Part shown: positions 8,764 through 18,391 of the stretch, one piece after another
Position numbering within the stretch: position 1 is the first letter of the stretch
How the letters are laid out: every line of letters starts with the position of its first letter
Assembly: GCF_007741535.1 (NCBI RefSeq)
Contig: NZ_CP036525.1
Location: 1-64,000, forward strand
Origin: Rubripirellula lacrimiformis
GTDB taxonomy: Bacteria > Planctomycetota > Planctomycetia > Pirellulales > Pirellulaceae
Length of the DNA stretch: 64,000 nucleotides
Direction: 5' to 3'
Notes under the pieces: generated by a model
Told to the model about the DNA's origin: nothing
What the model saw: only the letters and a program-made list of their open reading frames with translations
Database searches by the model: none
Translations under genes and position numbers: made by a program

Positions 8764-11700
8764 TCAGGACCACTTGCAAATCGAATCGATGTAATCGGCG
8801 CTGCCGTCACGTTTCCAAGGATCCAATTGAGCCTGGGATTTCAGTTGTTGGCCACGGCGCATCGGCGTCACAAAGAACTTGCAATCGATCTCGGGAAGCG
8901 AGGTCATGTCGCCCCATAGTTTTTCGAACTGAGCCACCGGATAGATATCTTCTTGGGCGTGGCCCCAACGTTTTTTGACATCTTTTAGCGTCACATAGGT
9001 CGGTAACCGAGTGGCCATCTGGCGCACGGCATCATCGACTTTGACGCGATTGGCTAGATCCGAACGGGTCAAACCAAACGTTGACAACAATCCATCGATG
9101 TGGATCCATGTGGTCATCGAGTTATAGAACGTCAAATCAAACTCGGTCTTTTCGGTCGGCATCGCCAACCCTTCGACCAATCGTGGGCGGCCATCGACCA
9201 GTGCCAACCCGCCGCCACGATCTTCGAGTCTGCGTCCGATGACTTCGAACGAAAGGGTTTGCTGGCCGTCGATGTGTCGGCCCAGTAACCCCGGATCCAC
9301 GCTCGCACCCAAGGTGTCGATGTTGTGCAGTAGCAGATATTCCAGTTCGGGTTGCTGGCCCAAAACTTGGCTTAGCAAACCATTGCGAAGCATGTTGGGG
9401 ACTTCGAACCAGTGGCCGACCGGGTGGATGCATTGGCTGGGGACATTGTCGGTGTAATCGTTGCAAGGGCCGCTTTGGGTGGCCCAACCGACCAACGCTT
9501 GACGCACGCTTTCACGGACTTTTTGTTGCTGTTCGTCCAGCACTTGTTGAGCGGTTTCTTCCCACAAAAATCGCAAGTCACGGACGGTGGGGATCATCCG
9601 TAACCCAACGCTGCGACCGGTCGAAACATGGACACCGGAATCGAAACCAAAGTTCTGATGACGGCGAAGATGTTCGCGGATCGGTTCATCCGTCAAATGG
9701 CTGGTCGTGAAAACGTGCGGGATCGATCCACCATGGGTGGCCGTCGTCATGCGGTTCTTGGCCAAGTGGGCTTCCAAGAAACTGCGATGTCGTCCCGCAA
9801 ACCGGTTGAACGGATGCAACGCTTTACAAACCCCTGCGCCTTCGGTCCACCGACTGCCCACGCCGGCCGCCAGCGTGACGACCCCGATCTTTCCGTCACG
9901 GATCGCTCGCGTGCCCAGATCGACATACTTTTGGTCGCTGCCTTGGCGAACGTCGATCACGTGATCGGGTTGGACGTCGCGGATCGTGGTGGCGGCGGGT
10001 AGTCGGTTCTGTGCCAGTCCGATCCGTCCGCTGCGCAGATCTTCGCGGATCAATTCATGTTGTTGCCGGTCAAAACCAGCGTCGACCAACACCTGGGGAA
10101 GCGACTGGGATGGATCGTTGGATTTCTGGTCTTGTGGCAACACGCTGCCAAGCAACAGTCGGGCCGTTTCATTGCCTGTCGTATCGTGACAACGGCGACC
10201 GATCTGTTCCATTTCGATACGCCGGCCCGGTGGCAGGTCTCGCATCGGCGTTCGCAGCAACTGGGGCAACAGCAACGCGTAGTACCGATCGGGCATGACC
10301 GCATCGTTGCCGGTCAACATTTCGGCGAAGGTGCCATTGTCGTTGATGGCAAAATCGTAGACCACCGGATCCATCGCGAAGGGCAGGGCGGTTTGCAATT
10401 CACGCTTGGTGCTCACCATGGCATCGGCAAGCCAGTCCTGAGCTTCGGACTTGATGGCCGGGTCAAAGATGAATCCCATTCCACCACCGGCCATCCCGCC
10501 CAGCATCCAGAAACCCCAGAATTGGTCGGCGTAACGATCACGGCATTGTTGGATCAATGAATCGGTGAATCGGTTGGTCGCCCAGGGGATGATCGTTTGC
10601 AGCGGGCCTTCGAAGTTGCGAGTGGTGACTTCCCCGATTCGTTGCACGTCGCCTTCGCGGATCGCATCGGTGACTTCGTCTAGGATCTTCATCGCCTCGG
10701 CTCGGCCGCGCCATTCTTGTTCGCTGCGAAGCAGGTAGTGTTCGGTCACCATTTCAAGGATCGGGCCAACGTTTTGCGCCATCCCACCGTGGACCAGTAC
10801 CAAACTGTCTTGGATTTTTTGGCGTGTTTCCGGTGACGCTTCGTCATCCCCCATCACGTGGTGGACGGGCATCAGCCGCCCTCGGCTAACACCGTATTCG
10901 GGGTCACCGGGGCCGGCGGTGCTGCCACAGATCAGTTTGATACCCGGCCAAACGCCACCCGAATCTTGCCATCCACCGCCGCTGCCGCCGATCCATTCAC
11001 CTAGAATCGCGCGGGCGGCCACCAGTCGTCGATCGGTTTCGGTCAGGGGGCCGGTCAGTGATTCGATTTGGCCGGTCGCCCGCATCAGGATCGAAATCAA
11101 CGACCCCAACAAGTTGGTCGACACAGCCAGCCGTGACCCCTTGGGGATGTCATTGATCTTGCTGACCAATTCGATGCCCCGTCCAGGGCCGGCAATGCGA
11201 GCCAACAGTTCGGGGATCGTTTGCCGGCATCCCTCGAGTCCCGGTGGCACGACTCCGGATGCAATCACCGCCGCCTTCAACAGCCCCAAATAGTCCCGTC
11301 CAAAATCGAACATCTCGGAAATCGTCTCGACCTCTGTCGATGCACCCAGATCCACGCTGGTCAATCGAATGACGGGGCGGTCGATGATCCGCAGGTAGGT
11401 TTCGATCGGCGGTTTGGGACGATCGTCGCGGCCGCGGACGCCCAGGTCGATCGAAACGTTCAGCACACGAGCGCCTTCGGGGAAATCCATTCCCAGAAAG
11501 AAAATGTCGCTCCATGCACTATGCGAAAAATCCATTCGTACCGCTGTCGTTTCCTTCAACAGCGGAGCGGTTCCCGTGACTGGATCGATCTTCATCAAAT
11601 CGTGATGAACGCGCAGCGGATGATCGGCTGGATGCCCCAAGCGAAACATCCATTGGTTGCCTCGCACACTGCGGACGCTGCGGCGTACCTGGTCGGCCAG

Positions 11701-12102
11701 CGTTTGAAATCCTAACTGGTGATAGGCCTGTGCCAGCGAACTGGCTAGTGCATCGCTGGGCCCGTCGGATCGCTGCGTTTCCAGAAAGGTATCGATGGCT
11801 TCCAAGAACCGCCGCGAAAGCAGATGTTCGTAACCGGCGTGTGGGATCAACCCGCTGCTGGTTGGCGGCAAGCATTTTGGTAGATGATATCGATAGATCG
11901 CAGCCAGAAAAAACAACGCTCGAACGCGATGGTACAGATTCGATTCTGTCCGCCGGAACGCATCGAGCGCATCGATATGGTCCAACAACTGTTGCATCGA
12001 CGCGCCGCTGCAAACCGATTCCAGCGATCGGTTGCGGACCGTGTCGTCCGATGACAGGATGATTTCGATCAGTGGATTGGTTTGCGTGGATCGCTTGGTC
12101 AT
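8764..12102 (-). CDS. Fused fucokinase-like GHMP kinase and UDP-sugar pyrophosphorylase
   Basis: This 1112-residue protein seems to join a sugar-1-kinase to a nucleotidyltransferase. Residues ~190-550 resemble the fucokinase branch of GHMP kinases: AVRMDFSHSAWSD (the substrate start motif), IPKGSRLAVSTNLLGS (ATP loop region), WIGGSGGGWQDSGG (372-383) and the Gly-rich GGMAGGGMGFIF near 535-547. Residues ~680-1110 resemble eukaryotic-type UDP-glucose pyrophosphorylase: VVTLAAGVGSRW (nucleotide loop, 747-751) and LLHNIDTLGASVD. The order kinase-then-transferase is the reverse of Bacteroides Fkp. The ATP loop lacks the usual G-L-G-S/T-S, so kinase activity is uncertain. The first ~180 residues are helical and unassigned. 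It overlaps the GalU-like gene by ATGA, implying one transcript. The exact sugar cannot be told. Confidence 0.78.
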   Translation of the reverse strand: MTKRSTQTNPLIEIILSSDDTVRNRSLESVCSGASMQQLLDHIDALDAFRRTESNLYHRVRALFFLAAIYRYHLPKCLPPTSSGLIPHAGYEHLLSRRFLEAIDTFLETQRSDGPSDALASSLAQAYHQLGFQTLADQVRRSVRSVRGNQWMFRLGHPADHPLRVHHDLMKIDPVTGTAPLLKETTAVRMDFSHSAWSDIFFLGMDFPEGARVLNVSIDLGVRGRDDRPKPPIETYLRIIDRPVIRLTSVDLGASTEVETISEMFDFGRDYLGLLKAAVIASGVVPPGLEGCRQTIPELLARIAGPGRGIELVSKINDIPKGSRLAVSTNLLGSLISILMRATGQIESLTGPLTETDRRLVAARAILGEWIGGSGGGWQDSGGVWPGIKLICGSTAGPGDPEYGVSRGRLMPVHHVMGDDEASPETRQKIQDSLVLVHGGMAQNVGPILEMVTEHYLLRSEQEWRGRAEAMKILDEVTDAIREGDVQRIGEVTTRNFEGPLQTIIPWATNRFTDSLIQQCRDRYADQFWGFWMLGGMAGGGMGFIFDPAIKSEAQDWLADAMVSTKRELQTALPFAMDPVVYDFAINDNGTFAEMLTGNDAVMPDRYYALLLPQLLRTPMRDLPPGRRIEMEQIGRRCHDTTGNETARLLLGSVLPQDQKSNDPSQSLPQVLVDAGFDRQQHELIREDLRSGRIGLAQNRLPAATTIRDVQPDHVIDVRQGSDQKYVDLGTRAIRDGKIGVVTLAAGVGSRWTEGAGVCKALHPFNRFAGRHRSFLEAHLAKNRMTTATHGGSIPHVFTTSHLTDEPIREHLRRHQNFGFDSGVHVSTGRSVGLRMIPTVRDLRFLWEETAQQVLDEQQQKVRESVRQALVGWATQSGPCNDYTDNVPSQCIHPVGHWFEVPNMLRNGLLSQVLGQQPELEYLLLHNIDTLGASVDPGLLGRHIDGQQTLSFEVIGRRLEDRGGGLALVDGRPRLVEGLAMPTEKTEFDLTFYNSMTTWIHIDGLLSTFGLTRSDLANRVKVDDAVRQMATRLPTYVTLKDVKKRWGHAQEDIYPVAQFEKLWGDMTSLPEIDCKFFVTPMRRGQQLKSQAQLDPWKRDGSADYIDSICKWS

Positions 12103-12968
12103 ACCGACTTGGCCTCCAAACGATGCGATAGCAGGTCGACCATTTCAGTCAAAATCTGCTCTCGATCGATGCCAGAGAGTCCGATGGCAAGCTGAGCCTT
12201 CAACAGCCCGTATTTGACACCAAGGTTGTAGCGTGACCCATGGATTTCGTAGGCCAGATAGCGGCCTCGCGATGGCATCAGCGATGCAGCATCGGACAAG
12301 CTAGGTTTTGGCGCAGAGGCACCTGCCGTGCTGGCCTGATCGCGGACCTGTTCCAACAGCGGGATGATCTCGGGGGTCAGGACATGCATCCCAAAGAACC
12401 CAAGGTAGTGACCCACACGCAGTCCCGGCGTCACCAATTCTTGTTCCGCATAGGTAGGCGTGGGTTTTTCGACCACACGTTCGATCTCATACAGACGTTC
12501 GCGGCGAGGGACGTGGGGGCCGCTGACGATTCCAAAGTAGGGCAAGTTGTTTTCGCGAGTCGATTCGACTGCCGATACCGAACACTCGAATTCGTTGGCC
12601 ACTTCGACCAACTGCTTGGCACAGGGTGCGTCGACGGCACTGACGTACAAGTGATCGCCGACCAAGTGCAAAAACGGTTCGTCGGCAACGAATGATTTGG
12701 CCTGCAGGATCGCATCGGCATAACCGGCTGATTCCGGCTGCTCGACAAAATTCAGGCTGCGTAACAGGCCACCGGCGGCCGACTGATAGGCTTCGCGGTC
12801 GCCCGGTTTGATCACCAGACAGATCTCTTCGATGCCGGCCGCCACCGTTTCTTCGATGATCAACTGGAGTGCCGTTTTTTCATCGCCACTGGCGTCGACC
12901 AACTGCTGCAGCGGTAGTCGGTTTTGATCGGGGGCGGCTGCCGTGATGACGGCCTTGCGGACCTGCAT
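12099..12968 (-). CDS. GalU-like nucleotidyltransferase with altered nucleotide loop
   Basis: The 289-residue product has the overall layout of bacterial UTP-glucose-1-phosphate uridylyltransferase: AVIT start strand, AAGIEEICLVIKP, the metal-Asp segment HLVGDHLY, a VVEKPTP motif, and a late GSRYNLGVKYG matching the GalU end. However, the normal GxGTRxLP loop reads A-A-A-P-D-Q-N-R-L-P, so the glycines and Thr that wrap the triphosphate are missing. It may be inactive, regulatory, or use another donor. The stop overlaps the start of the fused kinase/pyrophosphorylase (ATGA), so the two are likely made together. About 280 bases without features precede it. Confidence 0.8.
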   Translation of the reverse strand: MQVRKAVITAAAPDQNRLPLQQLVDASGDEKTALQLIIEETVAAGIEEICLVIKPGDREAYQSAAGGLLRSLNFVEQPESAGYADAILQAKSFVADEPFLHLVGDHLYVSAVDAPCAKQLVEVANEFECSVSAVESTRENNLPYFGIVSGPHVPRRERLYEIERVVEKPTPTYAEQELVTPGLRVGHYLGFFGMHVLTPEIIPLLEQVRDQASTAGASAPKPSLSDAASLMPSRGRYLAYEIHGSRYNLGVKYGLLKAQLAIGLSGIDREQILTEMVDLLSHRLEAKSV

Positions 12969-13246
12969 GTCAGTCGATGCTCGATAGAGGCGTGGGAATC
13001 AATCGCTGCGATGTTTCCGAGGGCGCCGAACCCCAGGTTCGTGGAATCGGTTTTTCCTCGGTTTTCAAAGCTTTGGGGCCGCCCAAGGGCGCACTTTTTG
13101 AAAATCGAGGCATCGGGCTAGCGATATTGTAGTTGCGATTTTGGGATTGCCGATTCCCCCCCCAACCTACCAGGGTCCGCAAGCCTTCCTTCGACCTCAT
13201 CATTTGGGGGAAGGACAGGACCGATCCGATTGGCTGCACGCCCTCC

Positions 13247-14743
13247 TTAAGCAGACAAAATGTCGTGGATCACGTTTCCGTGGACGTCTGTCAAACGGCG
13301 ATCGAGTCCGTTGTGGTACCAGGTCAGTTGTTCGTGATTGAACCCCAACAGGTGCAGCACGGTCGCATAGAAATCCCAGACCGTCGTCGGGTTGATCTCC
13401 GCTCGTCTGCCAAATTCGTCGGTCGCACCGTACGAAACGCCTCCTTGGACGCCGGCGCCCATCATCCAACAGGTGAACCCATCGGGATTGTGGTCACGGC
13501 CTGTGGTGCCGGCTTGGTGGGTGGGCATTCGCCCAAACTCGGTCGTCCATAGAACCAACGTGTCGTCCAGCAGCCCCGACTGTTTCAGATCCGACAGCAG
13601 CGCCGCGGTCGGACCGTCAAAGATCGGAAGATGCCGCTCGTAGTCCGAACGCAGCGTCTTGTGGGCATCCCAGTTCAACAGCCCGTCGACGCCCGACGCC
13701 CGCGATGCACAGAACAGGCTAACGTAGCGAACGTCTCGTTCCAGCAGCCGCCGCGCCAGCAGACAGTTGCGAGCGTAGGCGGCCTTCAACGGATTGGCGT
13801 CTTCGGTTCCATAAGCTTCGTGCGTCGACTTCGATTCACGCGACAGGTCGGATACCTCCGGTGCGGACACCTGCATTCGCGCCGCCAATTCGTAGGCAGC
13901 CATGCGAGCCTGCAGATCTGATTCGGCCGGGTACTGCTGGGCGTACCGTTGGTTCAGTTGTTCCAGCAGGTCTCGCGACTTGGATTCGATTTGTGGCGAC
14001 AGTCCCGGAGGTGTCATCAGGTTCCGGATCGGTTGCTGGTCGCTCATCATGATCGCCTGATGTCGAGCCGGCAAAAATCCATTGGTCCAATTGGCTTTGC
14101 CGTTGGGCGGTTCGCCACGGACGTCTGAAATCGCGACATAGGTGGGCAGGTTGTCGTTGGCACTGCCCAGTGCATAGCTGGCCCAAGCCCCGGCGGTCGG
14201 GAACCCTTCGGTATCGTGACCGGTGTTCATGAACACACAACCGGGACCATGAGTGTTGGTTTTGCTGTGCATTGCGTGACAAAACGCGATGTCGTCGACG
14301 TGCTGGGCCATGTGGGGCATCATCGACGTGATCGGTTTGCCGCTTTCGCCACAGGGAACGAATTCCCAAGGGCTTTTCATCAAGTTGCCGTTCTTGCCTT
14401 GGAACGACACCATGTTCTCTTCGCCCGGCAGCGGTTGGCCGTTGTACTTTTCCAGCGATGGTTTGTGTTCCCAAAGGTCCATGTGCGAAGCGGCACCGGG
14501 GCACATGATCTGCAGGACTCGTTTGGCTTTGGCCGGATGATGAGTGCGCCCGCTTCCCGGCTGCCATTGGTTTCCCGAGCCGACTTCCTGACCCCATGCG
14601 GGTGCCTGCACGTCCAAACCGGACAACAAATGCATCAGCCCAACGCCGCCCAAGCCGGTCGCGACATTGCCAAGAAATGACCGCCGCGCGATTTCCGAAA
14701 GCGGTTGCGCAGCGGCGTTTCTGCGGTTGGGTTTACCGAACAT
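13247..14743 (-). CDS. DUF1501 protein with Tat-type signal
   Basis: DUF1501 proteins are sulfatase-fold-related secreted proteins abundant in planctomycetes and almost always encoded beside a PSCyt1/DUF1549/DUF1553 protein, as here. The 498-residue product starts with a twin-arginine signal (ARRSFLGNVATGLGGVGLMHLLSG). It contains the DUF1501 segments GAASHMDLWEHKP, HSKTNTHGPGCVFMNTGHD, LVLWTTEFGRMP and GRDHNPDGFTCWMMGAGV. The start overlaps the end of the upstream gene by 11 bases, so the two are co-translated. The biochemical role is not established; the pair is often proposed to handle complex organic substrates in the periplasm. Confidence 0.93.
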   Translation of the reverse strand: MFGKPNRRNAAAQPLSEIARRSFLGNVATGLGGVGLMHLLSGLDVQAPAWGQEVGSGNQWQPGSGRTHHPAKAKRVLQIMCPGAASHMDLWEHKPSLEKYNGQPLPGEENMVSFQGKNGNLMKSPWEFVPCGESGKPITSMMPHMAQHVDDIAFCHAMHSKTNTHGPGCVFMNTGHDTEGFPTAGAWASYALGSANDNLPTYVAISDVRGEPPNGKANWTNGFLPARHQAIMMSDQQPIRNLMTPPGLSPQIESKSRDLLEQLNQRYAQQYPAESDLQARMAAYELAARMQVSAPEVSDLSRESKSTHEAYGTEDANPLKAAYARNCLLARRLLERDVRYVSLFCASRASGVDGLLNWDAHKTLRSDYERHLPIFDGPTAALLSDLKQSGLLDDTLVLWTTEFGRMPTHQAGTTGRDHNPDGFTCWMMGAGVQGGVSYGATDEFGRRAEINPTTVWDFYATVLHLLGFNHEQLTWYHNGLDRRLTDVHGNVIHDILSA

Positions 14744-17714
14744 CGATCAACTCGCTGGTGTTCAAAAGGACGCGGCACAAGGTTGTCAAATCACTGTCAC
14801 TTAAAAGCGACCGACAAGCCGCCAATTCGTCCGCTTGGGGTGCCCGGGCGTAGCATCGTTGATAGGCCGCATGAATCTGTGGTTCATGATCCGGTCCGGC
14901 AGTGTCACGAATTCGCGCGGCCATCGAAGCGGCCATGTCCATCGTGAAGCTATGGTTCAACAACGTCAGGGCTTGCAGCGGTGTGGTGGTCGACGAACGT
15001 CTCGGTGCCGAAAAGGTACAGTCCGGCTGATCAAACTCGGTCATCAAATCGACGACCGATGCGCGAGCGTTTTGGTGGTAGACGGCCCGACGGTAGGTTT
15101 CCGGCCCGTGCTGGTCCAAGGGCAGATAGGTGCAGACGTTGTCTTGCAAAAATTGATACAGCCGGAATCCAGGGCCGCCCGATGTGGTGTCAAGTTGTCC
15201 CGCCACCTGCAACAGCGTGTCGCGGATTTCTTCGGCCGACAAACGACGCGGCGGGAATCGCCACAGCAGCCGTGCGTCGGCATCGCTGCGGGCTGCCTGT
15301 TCATCAAAGTCCGACGATTGACGGTAGGTTTTTGATAACATGATCCGCCGGTGCATCGGTTTGATTCGCCAACCATCCTGTTGCAGTTGGGTGGCTAGGA
15401 AGTCCAGCAGTTCGGGATGCGTGGGCCGACCGCCCATGTAGCCAAAGTCGTTGGGTGTGTCGACGATGCCCGTGCCGAAATGAAAGTGCCAGATGCGATT
15501 GGCCAACACGCGCGGCGTCAGCGGGTTGGAATCATCGACCAACCAATCGGCCAACGATCTGCGCCGCGTTGCTTCGTCGGCGTCGGCGGACAACTGGTAA
15601 TCGGATGCACGGCCGCGAAGCGACGATAAACTGGACGGCACCACCGCGTCGCCCTTGCGCTGGGGACTGCCGCCGATGAACAGATGAAAGGGGCCCTTGG
15701 CATCGTCGGCCACCCGGCGTCCGATGTAGACCATCGATGTGGCCGGTACCGCAGATATACGACGATTCACATCGCGCATTTCTGATTCAAGACGAGATTT
15801 TTGTTGGCGTTCATCATCGGTGATCGCCAATCGGGATAGCCGTCGATTCAGAACGCTATCGCGCTGGATCGGTTGGCGGTCGTCACCGGTGGCGACCTTG
15901 ATCCATTGTTCGGCGTCGCTAGAAACTTCGATGTCGTATTCGGCAACAAACGTGAAGACGCCTGAATTCGGATCCGCCTCGCCACGTCCGCTAGAGAAGA
16001 ACACGCGGTTGATCTCGGTTGGTTGCGCCAAATGAATGGTCAACGTGGATTCTGCGGCAATGAACCGAGCACCGGTTTTCCCATCGATCGTCAGCTGGGG
16101 ACCGTACGCGTCGGCAAAGTCTTGAATCTGACGAGCGGCCCCGGATGCCGTGGCACCGTTGGATGCCAACGCAACATTGACACTTTCCGATTCGTCTCCC
16201 GATGACCAGACCTCGAATTCATCGATCCGAAATCCAGACTTGGAACTCGGATGGTTGTCCTGTGCTTTGCAAACCAGACGGACATGGCTGGCCACAATCG
16301 GGTCAAAGGTTTCCTCGGTGCCCCGGCGATCGACCGCAGGACGAGGCCAGGCTTTCTGGTACTGGGCCAAATTTGCGTTGGCTCGTTTCATCACCGCTGC
16401 ATCGATCTGGCTGATTTGCTGTTGAATCTTTGCCTTCGAAGTCTGCAGTGGTTCCAGCAGTGTTTCGCGGCGGAGTCGATCTTCGGGGGTCGCCAGCGGA
16501 ACGGCGCCGTGACGAACACCCGCAAAGGTGGCGTACAACGCGTAGTAGTCGTCTTGCGCAATGGGATCGAATTTGTGATCGTGGCATCGCGCGCACCCGA
16601 CGGTCAAACCCAAGAACGCTTCGCTGGTGGCGCGAATGATTTCGTCTAGCGTGTTGGCACGTATCTGTGCCGCTTGGGCCGCATCCTGGTTGCCAACGTC
16701 GTCGTACGGTCCCGACACCAAGAATGCCGTCCCGATCGCCGATTCGGTCGCGTCGATACTTGGATCGTTCAGCACATCGCCGGCGATGTGTTCGCGAATC
16801 AATTGATCAAAGGGTCGATCGGCATTCAGGGATCGGATGATGTAGTCACGGAAAGGCCACAATTCGTTGATGATGACGTTGCGTTCGAATCCAATGCTTT
16901 CACCAAATCGAACCACGTCCAACCAATGACGCCCCCAACGTTGACCGTATTCGGGTGACGCCAACAGATGATCGATCCATTTCTCGTAGACCAAGGGATC
17001 ATCGGAATCAACGAACGCTCGGACCTGATCGGGGGTGGGTGGCAATCCCGTCAGGTCGTAGGTAGCACGGCGGATCAATGTCCGTCGATCGGCGGGCGCA
17101 TTGCGTTTCAGTTTCGATGCCTGTAGCGGCCCGTCGATGAATTCATCAATCGTGTTGTGTGCAAACTGTTGTTGCAGTGGTTGCAGCGACCACCATGAAT
17201 CATCGGCCTTGGATTTCTCGCGGACGACGACCGTGTCCGGCCACAGGGCGCCTTGATCAATCCAGCGACGGATCAACGCAATGCTGTCGTCCGCCAGTGG
17301 TTCGCCGTCCATTGGCATTTCAGGTTCTGCGCCATCGACCGAAGAAATCACCTCCAGCAAACGACTCGATCCTGCCTTGCCTGGATGGACGTACTGCAGA
17401 TCGTGGATGTCGTCGGCGGTGGCCAGCGACAGTTCACCCTTTTTGATGTTGGGCGAATGGCAACCAAGACAGTGTTCGGCCAAGATCGGTGCGATCTGGC
17501 TTTCGAAATCGACTTGGTCGGAAGACGGTGCGATGTCGGATGATGGTTTGTCTGCCACCGCGAGACTGGGCCATGGCGTCAACATCAAGCCAGCCAGAAC
17601 AAAGCCGGCGACGGAAAGGGTACGACCCATCTGATCGATGGCGAAGGATCGAAGTCCAGTCGACTGCGACGTCCATGAAGGTTTCATCCGCGATCGGGCG
17701 GTCGTCCTGTGCAT
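14733..17714 (-). CDS. PSCyt1-DUF1549-DUF1553 protein with inserted discoidin-like domain
   Basis: This large secreted protein has the planctomycete layout. A hydrophobic N-terminal export signal is followed by a PSCyt1 c-type cytochrome domain with one haem site CLGCH (Cys82, Cys85, His86), then DUF1549 (PSCyt2; DRRTLIRRATYDLTGLPPTP) and DUF1553 (PSD1; NRIWHFHFGTGIVDTPNDFG). Between the last two lies a ~150-residue insert with FRIDEFEVWSSGDES and LTIDGKTGARFIA that looks like an F5/8 type C (discoidin) carbohydrate-binding domain. The family may oxidise or bind polymeric substrates; no activity is proven. I start at the ATG at 17714 because the upstream TTG (17756) is poor; ATG at 17687 is another option. 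It overlaps the DUF1501 gene. Confidence 0.9.
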   Translation of the reverse strand: MHRTTARSRMKPSWTSQSTGLRSFAIDQMGRTLSVAGFVLAGLMLTPWPSLAVADKPSSDIAPSSDQVDFESQIAPILAEHCLGCHSPNIKKGELSLATADDIHDLQYVHPGKAGSSRLLEVISSVDGAEPEMPMDGEPLADDSIALIRRWIDQGALWPDTVVVREKSKADDSWWSLQPLQQQFAHNTIDEFIDGPLQASKLKRNAPADRRTLIRRATYDLTGLPPTPDQVRAFVDSDDPLVYEKWIDHLLASPEYGQRWGRHWLDVVRFGESIGFERNVIINELWPFRDYIIRSLNADRPFDQLIREHIAGDVLNDPSIDATESAIGTAFLVSGPYDDVGNQDAAQAAQIRANTLDEIIRATSEAFLGLTVGCARCHDHKFDPIAQDDYYALYATFAGVRHGAVPLATPEDRLRRETLLEPLQTSKAKIQQQISQIDAAVMKRANANLAQYQKAWPRPAVDRRGTEETFDPIVASHVRLVCKAQDNHPSSKSGFRIDEFEVWSSGDESESVNVALASNGATASGAARQIQDFADAYGPQLTIDGKTGARFIAAESTLTIHLAQPTEINRVFFSSGRGEADPNSGVFTFVAEYDIEVSSDAEQWIKVATGDDRQPIQRDSVLNRRLSRLAITDDERQQKSRLESEMRDVNRRISAVPATSMVYIGRRVADDAKGPFHLFIGGSPQRKGDAVVPSSLSSLRGRASDYQLSADADEATRRRSLADWLVDDSNPLTPRVLANRIWHFHFGTGIVDTPNDFGYMGGRPTHPELLDFLATQLQQDGWRIKPMHRRIMLSKTYRQSSDFDEQAARSDADARLLWRFPPRRLSAEEIRDTLLQVAGQLDTTSGGPGFRLYQFLQDNVCTYLPLDQHGPETYRRAVYHQNARASVVDLMTEFDQPDCTFSAPRRSSTTTPLQALTLLNHSFTMDMAASMAARIRDTAGPDHEPQIHAAYQRCYARAPQADELAACRSLLSDSDLTTLCRVLLNTSELIDVR

Positions 17715-17800
17715 CGACGTTCTCGTGATCAGGTGGGGGTGGAGGCGGGGATTCAATCAGATTGAACAAGTCCGATTGTAACCTCTGTGCCACCTGCCGA

Positions 17801-18391
17801 TCAGTTTGTCGATTCGATCTTGTCCAGGGCCTTGATGATGTCGGTGGCGGTGCTGCGTCCACCATGGGAATCGCTGATCAATCGCCACGCGACTTCGCCA
17901 TCGCTGTTGATCACGTAGGTTGCCGGGTAGGCGGTTTCCCGGGGCGCATTCCAGCGAAGCCCCCAACGGTTCACCATTTCCATATCCGGGTCGCGAACCA
18001 TCACGATCGGTGCGGGCAACTTCCGCGAACCCATGAAATCGGTGGCGTGATCGTCCAGCATCGACGCCGGTCCGGGATAAACCAAGATGACTCGCTTGGC
18101 GGTTTTGGCAATCGTTTTGATGCGATTGGTCAGCGCGCCGATTTGGCGACTACACAGGGGGCATTGATAGCCGGGGAAACCACGCAGCACGATGACCACC
18201 ACGGGCCCCTCGGCGTACTGATCGCTAAGTTTCAGCATCTGGTCGCCACCGACGATCGGCAAGTCAAAGTCAGCGACCTTTTGACCGACGTCGGGAGCCG
18301 ACTTGGCAACTTCTTTCGCTGAAACCGATACCCTGCCGATGTTCAGTACGCTTAACAAACTCAGGCACACGATCACGCGAAAGGATGACAT
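17801..18391 (-). CDS. Secreted peroxiredoxin-like (AhpC/TSA) protein
   Basis: The 196-residue product has a signal peptide (VIVCLSLLSVLNIG..VSA) and a thioredoxin-fold peroxiredoxin domain. The strand VVVIVLRGFPGYQCPLCSRQI holds a C-P-L-C pair at the position of the peroxidatic site. The segment AYPATYVINSDGEVAWR matches the AhpC/TSA end. It probably reduces peroxides or disulfides outside the cytoplasm. The start overlaps the stop of the isomerase gene (TAATG), so it belongs to the rhomboid-isomerase-peroxiredoxin operon. Confidence 0.87.
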   Translation of the reverse strand: MSSFRVIVCLSLLSVLNIGRVSVSAKEVAKSAPDVGQKVADFDLPIVGGDQMLKLSDQYAEGPVVVIVLRGFPGYQCPLCSRQIGALTNRIKTIAKTAKRVILVYPGPASMLDDHATDFMGSRKLPAPIVMVRDPDMEMVNRWGLRWNAPRETAYPATYVINSDGEVAWRLISDSHGGRSTATDIIKALDKIESTN

